From NCBI RefSeq assembly GCF_900105535.1, contig NZ_LT629779.1, positions 2,604,001 through 2,668,000 of the forward strand: a DNA stretch of 64,000 bases. Direction: 5' to 3'. The position numbers were made by a program, and so were the translations under genes. Below, one piece after another: positions 42,418 through 52,327 of the stretch (the stretch's first letter is position 1; each line of letters starts with the position of its first letter). The DNA is from Pseudarthrobacter equi (GTDB taxonomy: Bacteria > Actinomycetota > Actinomycetes > Actinomycetales > Micrococcaceae). The notes under the pieces are model-generated. The model ran no database searches. It had not been told where the DNA came from and was given only the letters and a program-made list of their open reading frames with translations.

Positions 42418-43818
42418 CTACTTGCCCCTGACAATCTTCCGCAGCCGCTCCAGCCTGGCGGCGATGTCGCGTTCAGCTCCGTTGCCGGTGGGCTGGTAGT
42501 AGTCCCGGCCCACCAGGTCGTCCGGCGGATACTGTTGTGCAGCCACGGCGTGCGGGGCGTCGTGGGCGTATTTGTAGCCTTTCCCGTGCCCCAGTTGTTT
42601 GGAGCCCGGGTAGTGCGAGTCCCTCAGGTGGGGCGGGATGCCGTTGCCCATACCGGCGCGCACATCGGCGATGGCCTTGTTGATGCCCATGTAGGCGGCG
42701 TTCGATTTTGGCGCCGTGGCAAGGTGGACCACCGCCTCGGCCAGGATGATCCGGCCCTCCGGCATGCCGATCAGCTGCACTGCCTGGGCGGCGGCCACGG
42801 CTGTCTGCAATGCCGTGGGATCGGCCATGCCCACGTCCTCGGCGGCTGAGATGACGATGCGGCGGGCCACGAACCGCGGGTCCTCGCCGGCCTCGAGCAT
42901 GCGCGCCAGGTAGTGGAGGGCGGCGTCAACGTCGGAGCCGCGGATGGATTTGATGAACGCGCTGGCGACGTCGTAGTGCTGGTCTCCCGCCCGGTCGTAG
43001 CGGACGGCTGCGACGTCGAGGGCCCGTTCGGTGTGCTTGAGTTCCACGGTTACCGGCCCGGTTCCGGCGTCGTCGGCATCACCGAACGCCACGCCGGCCG
43101 CGGCTTCCAGGGCGGTGAGGGCACGGCGGGCGTCGCCGCCGGACAGCCGGACCAAATGGGCCAGGGCTTCGGGGTCCAGTTCCGCTTTGCCGTCAAGTCC
43201 CCGGGGGTCCGCTACGGCACGGCTGAGCAGCCCTTCGATGTCGGCGTCCGTGAGCGGCTTGAGGGTCAACAGCAGGGAACGGGAAAGGAGCGGCGACACC
43301 ACCGAGAAGGACGGGTTTTCGGTGGTGGCGGCCACCAGCACCACCCAGCGGTTTTCGACGCCGGGAAGGAGTGCGTCCTGCTGGGCCTTGTTGAATCGGT
43401 GGATCTCGTCCAGGAACAGCACGGTGGTGGTCTTGTACAGGTCACGCGCAGTCAGGGCGTCGTCCATGACGCGGCGGACGTCCTTGACGCCGGCGGTGAT
43501 GGCTGAGAGCTCCACGAACTTGCGGCCCGGCCCCCGGGCGATCACATGCGCCAGTGTGGTTTTGCCGGTCCCTGGCGGCCCCCACAGGATCAGCGAACTT
43601 GGCCCGGCCGGCCCGGCGGCGTCGGCTCCGGCCGCCAGCTGGCGCAGCGGCGATCCCTGGCCCAGCAGGTGCTGCTGGCCCACCACGTCGTCGAGGGTGC
43701 GCGGCCGCATGCGGACAGCCAGCGGACTGCGTGGTGAGGAGCTGGCGGCTGCGCTGCCCGCGGCGGCCGAATCGCCGTCGTCGTCATTGCCCTGCCCCGG
43801 CCCAAAGAGATCATCCAC
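42418..43818 (-). CDS. rarA: replication-associated recombination protein A (MgsA-type AAA ATPase)
   Basis: 466 aa clamp-loader-like ATPase acting at stalled forks. Walker [14 protein letters not shown], Walker [17 protein letters not shown], sensor AATTENPSF and a C-terminal domain with [12 protein letters not shown]. The N-terminus has an acidic and Ala/Ser-rich patch after MDDLFGPGQ that resembles a clamp-interaction tail. GTG start. Divergent from the VLRF1 gene. Confidence 0.96.
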   Translation of the reverse strand: MDDLFGPGQGNDDDGDSAAAGSAAASSSPRSPLAVRMRPRTLDDVVGQQHLLGQGSPLRQLAAGADAAGPAGPSSLILWGPPGTGKTTLAHVIARGPGRKFVELSAITAGVKDVRRVMDDALTARDLYKTTTVLFLDEIHRFNKAQQDALLPGVENRWVVLVAATTENPSFSVVSPLLSRSLLLTLKPLTDADIEGLLSRAVADPRGLDGKAELDPEALAHLVRLSGGDARRALTALEAAAGVAFGDADDAGTGPVTVELKHTERALDVAAVRYDRAGDQHYDVASAFIKSIRGSDVDAALHYLARMLEAGEDPRFVARRIVISAAEDVGMADPTALQTAVAAAQAVQLIGMPEGRIILAEAVVHLATAPKSNAAYMGINKAIADVRAGMGNGIPPHLRDSHYPGSKQLGHGKGYKYAHDAPHAVAAQQYPPDDLVGRDYYQPTGNGAERDIAARLERLRKIVRGK

Positions 43819-43885
43819 ATAGATAGGCTACTTCCAGTCGCCCGGCGATCCCGCCACAGCTATCCGGAAGGAACCCGAACCTGCC

Positions 43886-44560
43886 ATGACCACCCATGAC
43901 GCCGGCAGCGGCCGCTCCCCCTCGGTCCGGACGGCGTTTGTTTCCGGTTCCCGGCTGGCCGGCTGGACCGGGCGGTTCGCCGGCAGCCATGACGGTTTCG
44001 CAATACGGGAAGACGACGACGGCGTGCGGCTATTGGCAGGTGACGGCGCCGAAGCGCTCCTCGAAGCTCCCTGGCCCGCCCATGGGCGGCCCGGACGGGG
44101 AGCCGACCCGCTGGAACGCCTGGCGTCGCTGGCCGCACAGCCGCGCCGGTGCGGCCTGCTCCTGGTGCGGCGCGGCGGCTATGGTGTCGGCATTGCTGCC
44201 GAGGGCCTCTTGCTGGCTTCCAAAGCGGGCACCCGGTATGTCCAGTCCCGCACCGCGGCCGGCGGCCAGTCACAGCAGCGGTTTGCCCGGCGCCGCTCCA
44301 ACCAGGCCGACGCCCTGGTGGATGCCGTGGCGTTGCAGGCCGCCCAGGTGTTTGCGGCCGAACCCTTCGAATATGTCGTCCCGGGTGGGGACAGGGCCCT
44401 CGCCGAAGCAGTCCTGGGGCACCCAGCGCTGGCCAAGTGGGCCGGACTGCACCGCCTGGCATACCTGGATGTGCCGGAGCCCCGGGCCGCCGTCGTGAAG
44501 AAAGCCGCCTCCGACGCTTGCTCCATCCGGATCACAGTCAGTGATGCGCCGGGGAAGTAG
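43886..44560 (+). CDS. VLRF1-family peptidyl-tRNA hydrolase / release factor (actinobacterial acVLRF1 type)
   Basis: 224 aa with a GGQ motif at residues 126-128 (RTAAGGQSQQRFARR), flanked by the VLRF1 motif RRSNQAD. VLRF1 proteins, related to Vms1/ANKZF1, cut nascent chains from peptidyl-tRNA on stalled or split ribosomes. No zinc finger or ankyrin domain is attached. GGAAGGAA precedes the ATG. Short gene, divergent from rarA. Confidence 0.85.
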   Translation: MTTHDAGSGRSPSVRTAFVSGSRLAGWTGRFAGSHDGFAIREDDDGVRLLAGDGAEALLEAPWPAHGRPGRGADPLERLASLAAQPRRCGLLLVRRGGYGVGIAAEGLLLASKAGTRYVQSRTAAGGQSQQRFARRRSNQADALVDAVALQAAQVFAAEPFEYVVPGGDRALAEAVLGHPALAKWAGLHRLAYLDVPEPRAAVVKKAASDACSIRITVSDAPGK

Positions 44561-44574
44561 ACCCTGGAGCCTGC

Positions 44575-45393
44575 TCAGCAGCCGGTCAGGTGCCGCTTGG
44601 GCCGTTCCTGGCGGTAGGCGTAGCGGCCGGTTTCCCGGAATCCAGCGTTGGCGTACAGCGCCTGGGCTCCGTGGTTCGCTGCGGTGACGAGCAGCCAGTA
44701 GCCTGCAAGGTCCCGCTCTGCCCCCTCCGTGAGCAGCGCGTCCAGGACGGCGGTCCCGTAACCGCGTCGGCGTGCCTCGGGGCTCGTCGCCATGGAGTAA
44801 AGTCCGCCCCTCGCCTCGGGCCCGGTGTCCGGAAGGGCAAGGCGTCCGACGGCGGCGGGCCGGCCCGCGCTGTCCCGGGCCATGGCATACACGGCGGGGC
44901 AGCCCTCGAGGATGGTGCGCGCGATGGCCAGGGCGTCGTCACCGCCGCGTCCGTCCACCGCCCACCACACGGCAAGCCACTCGGCAGAGGGAGCAGATGC
45001 GAGATCGACGGCGGGTCGCGACTCCGTAACCCGGGCGTGGCGCGCCGGCCCCCGGGTCATGATCAGGGTTTCGGACTGCGTGGTAAAGCCCTCCGCATCC
45101 AAAAAGGAATTGAGGGCAGCCGCTTCGGCGGTGGCGGTGACCTGGAAGATCAGGGGAAGCCGGCGGCTGCGGTACCAGGACCGGGCATCCCGCAGCAGCC
45201 CGGCCAGCTCCGGCTCCCCCGCACCGCTGGCGGGCCTCGGCCAGATCGAGTTGGCCCGCTGGGTCACTCCCCCGGCGGCACGAAGAACCCACGGACCCAG
45301 GTCGTGGTGTTCCGGCGCAGGCCATGCCGCGTCCATGGCGGCTTCGAGGCCAGGGAATCCGGCCAGGTGGTCGTCAACTTCGGTGGTGGACAC
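44575..45393 (-). CDS. GNAT acetyltransferase, tandem domains
   Basis: 272 aa. The C-terminal half has a full GNAT acetyl-CoA site (YSMATSPEARRRGYGTAVL) and NHGAQALYANAGFRETGRY; the N-terminal half (residues 20-120) resembles a degenerate GNAT fold. Substrate unknown. Convergent with VLRF1 and upstream of the aspS terminator, so a separate unit. Confidence 0.85.
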   Translation of the reverse strand: MSTTEVDDHLAGFPGLEAAMDAAWPAPEHHDLGPWVLRAAGGVTQRANSIWPRPASGAGEPELAGLLRDARSWYRSRRLPLIFQVTATAEAAALNSFLDAEGFTTQSETLIMTRGPARHARVTESRPAVDLASAPSAEWLAVWWAVDGRGGDDALAIARTILEGCPAVYAMARDSAGRPAAVGRLALPDTGPEARGGLYSMATSPEARRRGYGTAVLDALLTEGAERDLAGYWLLVTAANHGAQALYANAGFRETGRYAYRQERPKRHLTGC

Positions 45394-45423
45394 GGCATTC
45401 TCCTCCAGGGTGGGTTAAGCAGG

Positions 45424-45461
45424 GGCAGGAGGCGCCCCGACGAATCGGGGAGCCTCCTGCC
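45424..45461. terminator. terminator after aspS
   Basis: Arms 45424-45440 and 45445-45461 pair over 17 positions with one small internal mismatch; loop CGAA. It lies 16 bases past the aspS stop. Confidence 0.7.
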
Positions 45462-45476
45462 GCTCAGCAAGGTGCG

Positions 45477-47276
45477 TTACTTGACCGCTTCGGACTTCCT
45501 GGCCTCGACGGGCTTGACCGCCTCAGGCTTGAAATCGACACCGGCTTCCTTGCGCTGCTGCGCAGTGATGGGTGCCGGGGCAGCGGTCAGCGGATCGAAA
45601 CCGCCACCTGACTTCGGGAAGGCGATGACGTCGCGGATCGACTCGACACCGGCCAGCAGCGAAACCACGCGGTCCCAGCCGAACGCGATGCCGCCGTGCG
45701 GGGGCGCTCCGTACTTGAAGCCCTCGAGGAGGAACCCGAACTTGGTCTGCGCGTCTTCCTTGTCCAGACCCATCAGTTCGAAGACGCGTTCCTGCACGTC
45801 CCGCTGGTGGATACGGATGGAACCGCCGCCGATCTCGTTGCCGTTGCAGACGATGTCGTAGGCGTAGGACAGCGCGGACTCGGGGTCCTTGTCGAACGTG
45901 TCGAGGAACTCCGGCTTGGGCGAGGTGAAGGCGTGGTGCACAGCGGTCCACTGGCCTGCACCCACGGCGACGTCGCCGGAAGCCACAGCAGCGGCAGCCG
46001 GTTCGAACATCGGCGCGTCGACAACCCAGCAGAAAGCCCAGTCCGTGGGATCGATCAGGCCGGTGCGGTGGCCGATTTCGACGCGGGCGGCACCCAGCAG
46101 GGCGCGGGACGGGGTCTTTTCGCCGGCGGCGAAGAAGATGCAGTCACCGGGCTTGGCGCCGACGGCGTCGGCCAGGCCGGCGCGTTCGGTGTCGGTAAGG
46201 TTCTTGGCGACCGGACCGGCGAGCTCGCCGTCTTCCTTGTACAGGACGTACGCCAGACCCTTGGCGCCGCGCTGCTTGGCCCATTCCTGCCAGGCATCAA
46301 GGGCACGGCGCGCCTGCGACGCTCCGCCGGGCATGACCACGGCGCCAACGTAGGGAGCTTTGAAGACGCCGAAGTTGGTGTCCTTGAAGAACTCCGTGAG
46401 CTCCGTCAGTTCCTGGCCGAAGCGAAGATCGGGCTTGTCCGAACCGTAGCGGGCCATGGCGTCCGCGTAGGTGATGCGCTGGATGGGCGTGGGGATTTCC
46501 ACGTCGATGAGCTTCCAGACAGCCTTGACGATGTTCTCGCCGAGGCGGATGACGTCGTCCTGGTCCACGAAGCTGGCCTCAATGTCCAGCTGGGTGAATT
46601 CCGGCTGGCGGTCGGCGCGGAAGTCCTCGTCTCGGTAGCAACGGGCGATCTGGTAGTACTTCTCGAAACCGCCCACCTGCAGCAACTGCTTGAACAGCTG
46701 CGGGGACTGCGGCAGGGCATACCAGGAGCCAGGTGCCAGGCGGGCCGGAACCAGGAAGTCGCGGGCGCCTTCGGGCGTGGAACGGGTCAGCGTGGGCGTC
46801 TCGATCTCCACGTAACCTTCGCCGTGCAGCAGGTCGCGGGCCACCCGGTTGGCTTCGGAGCGCAGCCGGAGGTTGCGGCTGGGGCCGGGGCGGCGGAGAT
46901 CGAGGTAGCGGTGCTTGAGGCGCGCTTCCTCGCCGACTTCCACATGCTCGTCGATCTGGAACGGCAGCGGGTCGGAGGTGTTGAGCACCGTCACGTCCTC
47001 GGCGATGACTTCGATCTCACCTGTCCCGAGCGCGGGGTTTTCGTTGCCCTCGGGACGCTTGGAGACGGTGCCGGTGACCTGCAGGACGTACTCGTTCCGC
47101 AGCCCGTGGAACACTTCCTCCTCGCGAACCACAATCTGTGCCACGCCGGACGCATCACGCAGGTCCACGAAGGCCACACCACCGTGGTCACGGCGGCGGC
47201 CTACCCAGCCGGCCAGGGTTACGGTTTGTCCAATGTGCTCGGAACGAAGGGATCCGAGGTCATGTGTGCGGAGCAC
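45477..47276 (-). CDS. aspS: aspartyl-tRNA synthetase
   Basis: 599 aa, class II, bacterial type with OB domain ([15 protein letters not shown]), motif 2 region [19 protein letters not shown], the GAD insertion and motif 3 [19 protein letters not shown] start 47276 with AAAGGTG ahead. The C-terminal extension (about 30 residues after motif 3) is Lys/Ala-rich. Whether it is discriminating cannot be decided by eye. Confidence 0.98.
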   Translation of the reverse strand: MLRTHDLGSLRSEHIGQTVTLAGWVGRRRDHGGVAFVDLRDASGVAQIVVREEEVFHGLRNEYVLQVTGTVSKRPEGNENPALGTGEIEVIAEDVTVLNTSDPLPFQIDEHVEVGEEARLKHRYLDLRRPGPSRNLRLRSEANRVARDLLHGEGYVEIETPTLTRSTPEGARDFLVPARLAPGSWYALPQSPQLFKQLLQVGGFEKYYQIARCYRDEDFRADRQPEFTQLDIEASFVDQDDVIRLGENIVKAVWKLIDVEIPTPIQRITYADAMARYGSDKPDLRFGQELTELTEFFKDTNFGVFKAPYVGAVVMPGGASQARRALDAWQEWAKQRGAKGLAYVLYKEDGELAGPVAKNLTDTERAGLADAVGAKPGDCIFFAAGEKTPSRALLGAARVEIGHRTGLIDPTDWAFCWVVDAPMFEPAAAAVASGDVAVGAGQWTAVHHAFTSPKPEFLDTFDKDPESALSYAYDIVCNGNEIGGGSIRIHQRDVQERVFELMGLDKEDAQTKFGFLLEGFKYGAPPHGGIAFGWDRVVSLLAGVESIRDVIAFPKSGGGFDPLTAAPAPITAQQRKEAGVDFKPEAVKPVEARKSEAVK

Positions 47277-47319
47277 AGCACACCTTTCTAGAGGAAACAG
47301 CGGGAAAACTTAGGGAATA

Positions 47320-47346
47320 GGTCCCGATGATGCCGGGACCGGTCCC
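47320..47346 (-). other. overlapping hairpins between hisS and aspS
   Basis: GGTCCCG (47320-47326) pairs with CGGGACC (47334-47340), while GGGACC/GGTCCC (47335-47346) offers a competing dyad. It may end hisS transcription or shape the aspS leader. No leader peptide or T-box pattern is seen in this 148-base gap. Confidence 0.4.
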
Positions 47347-47424
47347 GTCCGAGTTTACCCGTAGGACCGAAGCCGGCATCCACGGGCAAAGCTCCGACAG
47401 AACGGAAGGAGCGGAAAGGCCTGT

Positions 47425-48798
47425 TCAGGAGACCTGGGCAGGAACCGCGCCGGCGGTGGCTACCTGCACCACGAGGTCGGCGGCCGGCGGCATCCACGTC
47501 TCCGGGGCGGCGACTACCTGTTTACCGGACCGGATGTCCTTGACCTGGTGGGTGCCGTCGTCGTCCGTGAACCAGACGAACGGGATGCCCCGGCGGTCGG
47601 CGAACTTGATCTGCTTGCCGAACTTTTCCGCCTTGGCGGCAACCTCGGTGGGAATCCCCCGGCTGCGCAGCTGGGCGGCGACGTCCTGCGCAGCGCCCCA
47701 GTTGTCGTCGTTCGCGAGGGCCACCAGCACCGCCGTGGGAACCGAACGGGAGGCCTTGGCCAGGTCCTGGCTGAGGATGCGCGAAACCAGCCGGGTCACG
47801 CCGATGGACAGGCCGACGCCGGGGAACTTCCGGTTGCCCTTGGAGGCCAGGGCGTCGTACCTGCCGCCGGAGCAGATGGAACCCAGCTGTTCGTGTCCCA
47901 CCAGGACGGTCTCCACCACGGTGCCCGTGTAGTAGTCGAGGCCGCGGGCAATACTGAGGTCCGCCAGCACCTTGCCGGGTGCGCGCTGGACGGCGGCGTC
48001 GATGACCTGCTCCAGCTCGTTAAGGCCCTCTTCGAGCAGGTCATTGCTGACGCCGAGGGCACGGACCTGGGCCACGAAGGACAGGTCCCCGGTGCGGATG
48101 CCGGCAAGCTGCAGGGCCTTCTGCGCCTGCTCGTCGGTGGCGCCAAGTTCGGATTTCAGGAGTTCGGCAACCTTGGCAGGACCGATTTTTTCCAGCTTGT
48201 CGATGCTGCGCAGGACCCCGGCCGTGTCCGTCAGGCCGATGCCGCGGTAGAAGCCCTCCGCCAGTTTGCGGTTGTTGACCCGGAGCTGGAAGTCCGGGAT
48301 GGGAAGCGCACTGAGTGCCTCGGCGATGACCAGGGCGATTTCAACGTCATAGCGGAACGGCAGCTCACCATCGCCCACGACGTCGATGTCCGCCTGGGTG
48401 AATTCCCGGGCGCGGCCTTCCTGGGGGCGTTCGCCGCGCCAGACCTTCTGGATCTGGTAGCGCCGGAAGGGGAAGGCCAGGTAGCCGGCGTTTTCGACGA
48501 CGTAGCGGGCGAAGGGCACCGTCAGGTCGAAGTGCAGCGCCAGCGCGTGCTGGTCGGCTTTGCCGCCCCGGTCCGGGGTCCCGCCCTCATCGTCCTGGAG
48601 CCGGCTGAGCCCGTACACTTCCTTGTCGATCTCACCCTTGCGCAGAAGCTGTCCCACGGTCTCCACTGACCGCGTCTCTATCGAGGCGAAGCCGTGCAGC
48701 TCAAAGACGCGGCGCAAGGTATCCAGGACGTGTTGCTCCACCAGCCGCTCCTCGGGAAGCCACTCGGGGAATCCGGACAGGGAGGCGGTGCGTGCCAT
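47425..48798 (-). CDS. hisS: histidyl-tRNA synthetase
   Basis: 457 aa, class II. Motif 2 region RYQIQKVWRGERPQEGRAREF, histidine-specific ARGLDYYTGTVVE and motif 3 GVGLSIGVTRLVS are present. Good Shine-Dalgarno GAGGAG ahead of the ATG. It is 148 bases upstream of aspS. Confidence 0.98.
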   Translation of the reverse strand: MARTASLSGFPEWLPEERLVEQHVLDTLRRVFELHGFASIETRSVETVGQLLRKGEIDKEVYGLSRLQDDEGGTPDRGGKADQHALALHFDLTVPFARYVVENAGYLAFPFRRYQIQKVWRGERPQEGRAREFTQADIDVVGDGELPFRYDVEIALVIAEALSALPIPDFQLRVNNRKLAEGFYRGIGLTDTAGVLRSIDKLEKIGPAKVAELLKSELGATDEQAQKALQLAGIRTGDLSFVAQVRALGVSNDLLEEGLNELEQVIDAAVQRAPGKVLADLSIARGLDYYTGTVVETVLVGHEQLGSICSGGRYDALASKGNRKFPGVGLSIGVTRLVSRILSQDLAKASRSVPTAVLVALANDDNWGAAQDVAAQLRSRGIPTEVAAKAEKFGKQIKFADRRGIPFVWFTDDDGTHQVKDIRSGKQVVAAPETWMPPAADLVVQVATAGAVPAQVS

Positions 48799-48883
48799 GG
48801 AAGTTCTCTCCTCTTAAGGGTGCCGGACGGCGGCCGCGTCCCGCCCGTCGGGGGCGCCCTGCGGCGGCTGTCCAGCCAGTCAT

Positions 48884-48914
48884 GCATAAACTATGTGCGG
48901 CAGTCAGTTTATGC
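48884..48914. promoter_or_regulatory. inverted repeat in the hisS/cyclophilin intergenic region
   Basis: GCATAAACT and AGTTTATGC (9-bp arms, 48884-48892 and 48906-48914) around 13 bases. On the plus strand TTTATG...TCTAAT (48908-48913 and 48931-48936, 17-bp spacer) is a weak promoter candidate for the cyclophilin gene. This 247-base gap otherwise shows nothing strong. Confidence 0.45.
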
Positions 48915-49045
48915 GTCATCGGTGTGCATCTCTAATACGCCGGACCTGCAGGGCCTGGCAGTCAGGGGACTGTACCCGGTGCCATCAAGGCCCCTGGCGC
49001 AACCAGGCAGTACAGAGACATCACAGCCACACATGAGGAGGAGCC

Positions 49046-49852
49046 TTGGCGGCCAGTTCACGCAGTGCCCGCGAAGCAAAACGGCGTATCCAGCAGATGG
49101 AGGCCAAACGCGAGCTGAGGCGGGACCAGGAACAGCGTCGCAAACGCGACAACCTGATCGCCGCCGGTGCCGGAACCGCCGCCGTGGTGCTCGCCGTCGT
49201 GCTTCAGCTGACGGCCTTCGCCGGCAACCCCACCGAGGATGAGTTCGCTGCCACCGAGGCGGGCCTCACCAACCCGTCGGCGTCGGCCACTCCGTCAGCC
49301 CCGGCAACGAACGGGTCCAACATCCCGGCCGCCGACACCGCGGCGGGAAAGACGTTCACCGGGGACCTCGTGCTGAACGGCAAGCCGCTGGGCGTTGAAC
49401 TCAACGGAACAACGGCACCGCAGGCCGCGGCGGTCTTTAAGTCCCTCAGCGACGAAGGCTTCTACAACGGCAAGAGCTGCCACCGCCTCACCACCTCCGA
49501 TGCCTTCGGGGTACTGCAGTGCGGCTCCGCGAACGGCGACGGGCAGGGCGATCCCAACTACACGTGGGGTCCCCTGGAAAACACCCCGGCGGACAACTCC
49601 TACCCGGCCGGAACCATAGCCGTGGCACGGAGCGGCAACAACGCCTACGGCAACGGAACGCAGTTCTTCATCGTCTACAAAGACACGAACATTCCGGCTG
49701 ATTCCGCCGGCGGCTACACAGTGGTGGGCAAGGTGACCTCGGGCCTGGACGTGGTGACCGGCATCGCTGCCGCAGGGATCACCCCGGGCAGCAGCGACAC
49801 AGACGGCGCGCCCGTTCAAGCAGTCACGATAGACTCGTTTTCTCTGAAGTAG
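49046..49852 (+). CDS. membrane-anchored peptidyl-prolyl cis-trans isomerase (cyclophilin type)
   Basis: 268 aa from TTG 49046 with GGAGGAG ahead. Basic N-terminus with EAKRRIQQMEAKRELRRDQ helix, then a membrane helix (LIAAGAGTAAVVLAVVLQL, about 36-54), a Ser/Ala linker and an extracytoplasmic cyclophilin domain (SCHRLTTSDAFGVLQCGS, GNGTQFFIVYKD). The usual catalytic R is retained in CHRL, but the FxMQGGD motif is altered to FGVLQCGS, so activity may be changed. Precedes the DUF349 gene by 67 bases. Confidence 0.85.
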   Translation: MAASSRSAREAKRRIQQMEAKRELRRDQEQRRKRDNLIAAGAGTAAVVLAVVLQLTAFAGNPTEDEFAATEAGLTNPSASATPSAPATNGSNIPAADTAAGKTFTGDLVLNGKPLGVELNGTTAPQAAAVFKSLSDEGFYNGKSCHRLTTSDAFGVLQCGSANGDGQGDPNYTWGPLENTPADNSYPAGTIAVARSGNNAYGNGTQFFIVYKDTNIPADSAGGYTVVGKVTSGLDVVTGIAAAGITPGSSDTDGAPVQAVTIDSFSLK

Positions 49853-49919
49853 GAAGCCCGGCCATGGCGGCCGCGGTGCAGGACGTGAGCAGTTCCCTCC
49901 AAGCGAAAGACTTTTAGCG

Positions 49920-51485
49920 GTGACAGACAGTCAGAAATCCGACGAAACAGCAGCAGACGTGACCGAAGCGGCGGCCCCCGCCACGGACGCAGAACCTGCA
50001 GCAACCAGCGCAACGGCCCCGGAGGCCGCCACCGAAGGCGTGGAGGAGGCCGGCGCACAGCCGGAACAGCACGCCTTGGCTCCTGCCCCGGACGCAGAAG
50101 CGGCAGCCCCTGCCCCGTCCCCGGCGCCCGGACCCCGGCCTTCGGCCCCGTCCCCCGCAGCTTTCGCGTCACGCCCCAAGCCGGCTGCGGCCGCTCCGGC
50201 CGCTGCCGTGGCACCCGCCGCCCCCGCCACCTCTCCCGCCGAAGCAGCCAAGTGGGGACGCGTGGAAGGCGATGGCCACGTCTTCCTGACGATCGACGGC
50301 GGAGAACACGCCGTCGGGCAGTACCCGGGCGTCAGCGATGACGAAGCACTGGCTTACTTCGCGCGGAAGTACGACGACGTCGTGGCCCAGATCGTGCTCC
50401 TGGAACAGCGCGTAAGCTCCAAGGCCCCCAGCACGGACATGCAGAAGACCGTCACCCACCTGCACGAACAGCTTGCCGAACGCAACATGGTGGGCGATCT
50501 CCGGGCGGCAGAAGCCCGGTTGGACACCCTGGCAACCCACATCGCCGAGCTTGAAAAGACGGAAAAGGCAGAGCACGACGCCGTCCGGGCCGCCGAACTT
50601 GCAGCCCGCGAAGCGATCGTGGCCGAGGCAGAGGAGATCTCCGGGCAGGACCCGGCTCAGACCCAGTGGAAGACCTCCAGCGCCCGGATGAACGAGCTGT
50701 TCGAAAACTGGAAGGCCGCACAGAAGAGCGGCGTCCGGCTGGGCCGCAGCAACGAGGACGCCCTCTGGAAGCGCTTCAGGGCCGCCCGCACCGTTTTTGA
50801 CCGGCACCGCCGGGCCTACTTCTCCCAGCTGGACAGCAACAATTCCGCTGCGAAGACCGCCAAGGAAAAGCTGATTTCCGAGGCAGAGGCCCTCTCCAGC
50901 TCCACAGACTGGGGCTACGCCGCAGGCGAATACCGCCGCCTCATGGACCAGTGGAAGGCATCTCCGCGCGCCAGCCGCAAGGACGATGACGCGCTCTGGG
51001 CACGTTTCCGTGCCGCGCAGGATGTCTTCTTCACGTCCCGGCAGGCTGCCAACGACGAAATCGACCAGGAGTACGCCGCAAACCTGACGGTCAAGGAAGC
51101 CCTCCTGACCGAAGCCACCACGATTCTCCCCATCAAGGACCTGGCGGCTGCCAAGAAGTCGCTGCAGTCCGTCCGGGACAGGTGGGAAGAGGCCGGAAAG
51201 GTCCCGCGCGCCGACATGGGCAGGATCGAAGCCGGCCTTCGCAAGGTCGAAGACGCCGTCCGGCAGGCCGAAGAAGAGCAGTGGCAGCGTTCAAACCCCG
51301 AACGCAAGGCGCGTACCAACAGCGCCCTGTCACAGCTCGAGAGCGCCATTGCCGGCCTGCAGGATGACCTTGCCAAGGCGGAACAGAGCGGCGACGAGCG
51401 CAAGATCAAGGCAGCCAGGGAAGCCCTCGAGGCACGCCAGGCATGGCTGGACCAGATCCAGCGTTCAGCCAGCGAACTGAGCTGA
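49920..51485 (+). CDS. DUF349 domain coiled-coil protein
   Basis: 521 aa. A disordered Ala/Glu/Pro-rich head to about residue 115, then repeated DUF349 modules marked by WKxx and LWxRFRAA patterns (EDALWKRFRAARTVFDRH, DDALWARFRAAQDVFF). Long helices suggest coiled coils. No catalytic motif; function unknown. GTG start, no strong Shine-Dalgarno. Acidic nature is typical. Confidence 0.85.
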   Translation: MTDSQKSDETAADVTEAAAPATDAEPAATSATAPEAATEGVEEAGAQPEQHALAPAPDAEAAAPAPSPAPGPRPSAPSPAAFASRPKPAAAAPAAAVAPAAPATSPAEAAKWGRVEGDGHVFLTIDGGEHAVGQYPGVSDDEALAYFARKYDDVVAQIVLLEQRVSSKAPSTDMQKTVTHLHEQLAERNMVGDLRAAEARLDTLATHIAELEKTEKAEHDAVRAAELAAREAIVAEAEEISGQDPAQTQWKTSSARMNELFENWKAAQKSGVRLGRSNEDALWKRFRAARTVFDRHRRAYFSQLDSNNSAAKTAKEKLISEAEALSSSTDWGYAAGEYRRLMDQWKASPRASRKDDDALWARFRAAQDVFFTSRQAANDEIDQEYAANLTVKEALLTEATTILPIKDLAAAKKSLQSVRDRWEEAGKVPRADMGRIEAGLRKVEDAVRQAEEEQWQRSNPERKARTNSALSQLESAIAGLQDDLAKAEQSGDERKIKAAREALEARQAWLDQIQRSASELS

Positions 51486-51510
51486 CGCCACTTTCCTGTT
51501 CGACGACGCC

Positions 51511-51554
51511 GCAGGCCCGGTTCCGGTTATCCACATAACCCGAACCGGGCCTGC
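51511..51554 (+). terminator. terminator after the DUF349 gene
   Basis: A two-tier hairpin: 13-bp outer arms (51511-51523, 51542-51554), one C/C mismatch, and a 6-bp inner stem (51525-51530, 51535-51540) with loop CCAC. It starts 25 bases past the stop and is followed by GTGTTT. Confidence 0.8.
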
Positions 51555-51586
51555 GTGTTTCAGGACCTCCTTGGCAGGATGGAGGA

Positions 51587-52327
51587 ATGGCCTCACCATC
51601 TGATTCCACGCCGGCCGGAGCGGGGATGGAGCATCTGCCGCCGCACCCCACGGCTCCGGCGCGGTTCCCGGAACTGTATGCACCCGGGCGGCCTTTCGCC
51701 AGGCCGGAACTGCAGTCACTGGCTGCTGACGGGATCCTGGCCCGCTTCCACCAGCATGGCTACACCCTCCCGGGATCTGCCGCCTCTGCCCAGTTGCGCG
51801 CCCGTGCTGCCGCCGGCTCCGTGCCGCCCCAGGTCCGGCAGCGGGTCGTGGCCGGACGGATGACTGCAGCCTGGATCTACGGCTGCGCTGACGAGCCGGA
51901 CCGCCTTGCGCTCCTGGTGGACGCCAAGCGCCGCGTTTCGAGCCTGCGGAATACCCGGGGCTGCACGCTGCACGAGGTGAAGCTGGGTCCCTTCGATGTG
52001 GTCAGCCTGGGCGGACTCATGGTGTCCAGCCCGCTGCGGACCGCCCTGGATATCGCCCTGCACGTAGACGCAGAACGCGCCGTTCCCACGCTGGCAAACC
52101 TCCTGGCCCGCCCCGAAAAGGACGTGCGGTTGCGGCTGCTGGTGCTCGCTATCGAGGCCACCCCGCGCGTCCCGCATAAAAAGGCGGCACTGGAAAAGCT
52201 TTCCCGGCTAGCTCCGGCGCTTGTTCCCGGTGGTGCGGTAAACGTCAAAGACCCCGTCGATCCGGCGGACGGCGCTGAGGACGTGGCTGAGGTACTTGGG
52301 GTCCCCCATCTCGAAAGCAAACTTTGA
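51587..52327 (+). CDS. AbiEi-antitoxin-like protein (type IV TA family), orphan
   Basis: 246 aa. The segment [19 protein letters not shown] and [22 protein letters not shown] match the AbiEi/DUF559-associated antitoxin pattern (TAAW-HG ... GL-VTS-LRT--D), preceded by a [20 protein letters not shown] winged-helix-like start. No AbiEii nucleotidyltransferase toxin is adjacent. Its last 120 bases run antisense to the end of rel, with no earlier stop in frame. Codon usage is like the surroundings. Identity by pattern recall only. Confidence 0.55.
   Translation: MASPSDSTPAGAGMEHLPPHPTAPARFPELYAPGRPFARPELQSLAADGILARFHQHGYTLPGSAASAQLRARAAAGSVPPQVRQRVVAGRMTAAWIYGCADEPDRLALLVDAKRRVSSLRNTRGCTLHEVKLGPFDVVSLGGLMVSSPLRTALDIALHVDAERAVPTLANLLARPEKDVRLRLLVLAIEATPRVPHKKAALEKLSRLAPALVPGGAVNVKDPVDPADGAEDVAEVLGVPHLESKL

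Noticed and set aside
47277..47424. T-box or leader peptide ahead of aspS
   Set aside because: No specifier loop, T-box sequence or run of Asp codons. Actinobacterial T-boxes are mainly ahead of ileS. Only short dyads are present.
48678..48887. 69-codon minus-strand frame starting MHDWLDSRR
   Set aside because: It overlaps the hisS start in another frame, has no Shine-Dalgarno and becomes low-complexity; hisS explains the region.
48799..49045. T-box or His-codon leader ahead of hisS
   Set aside because: No T-box sequence or cluster of His codons is seen in this gap.
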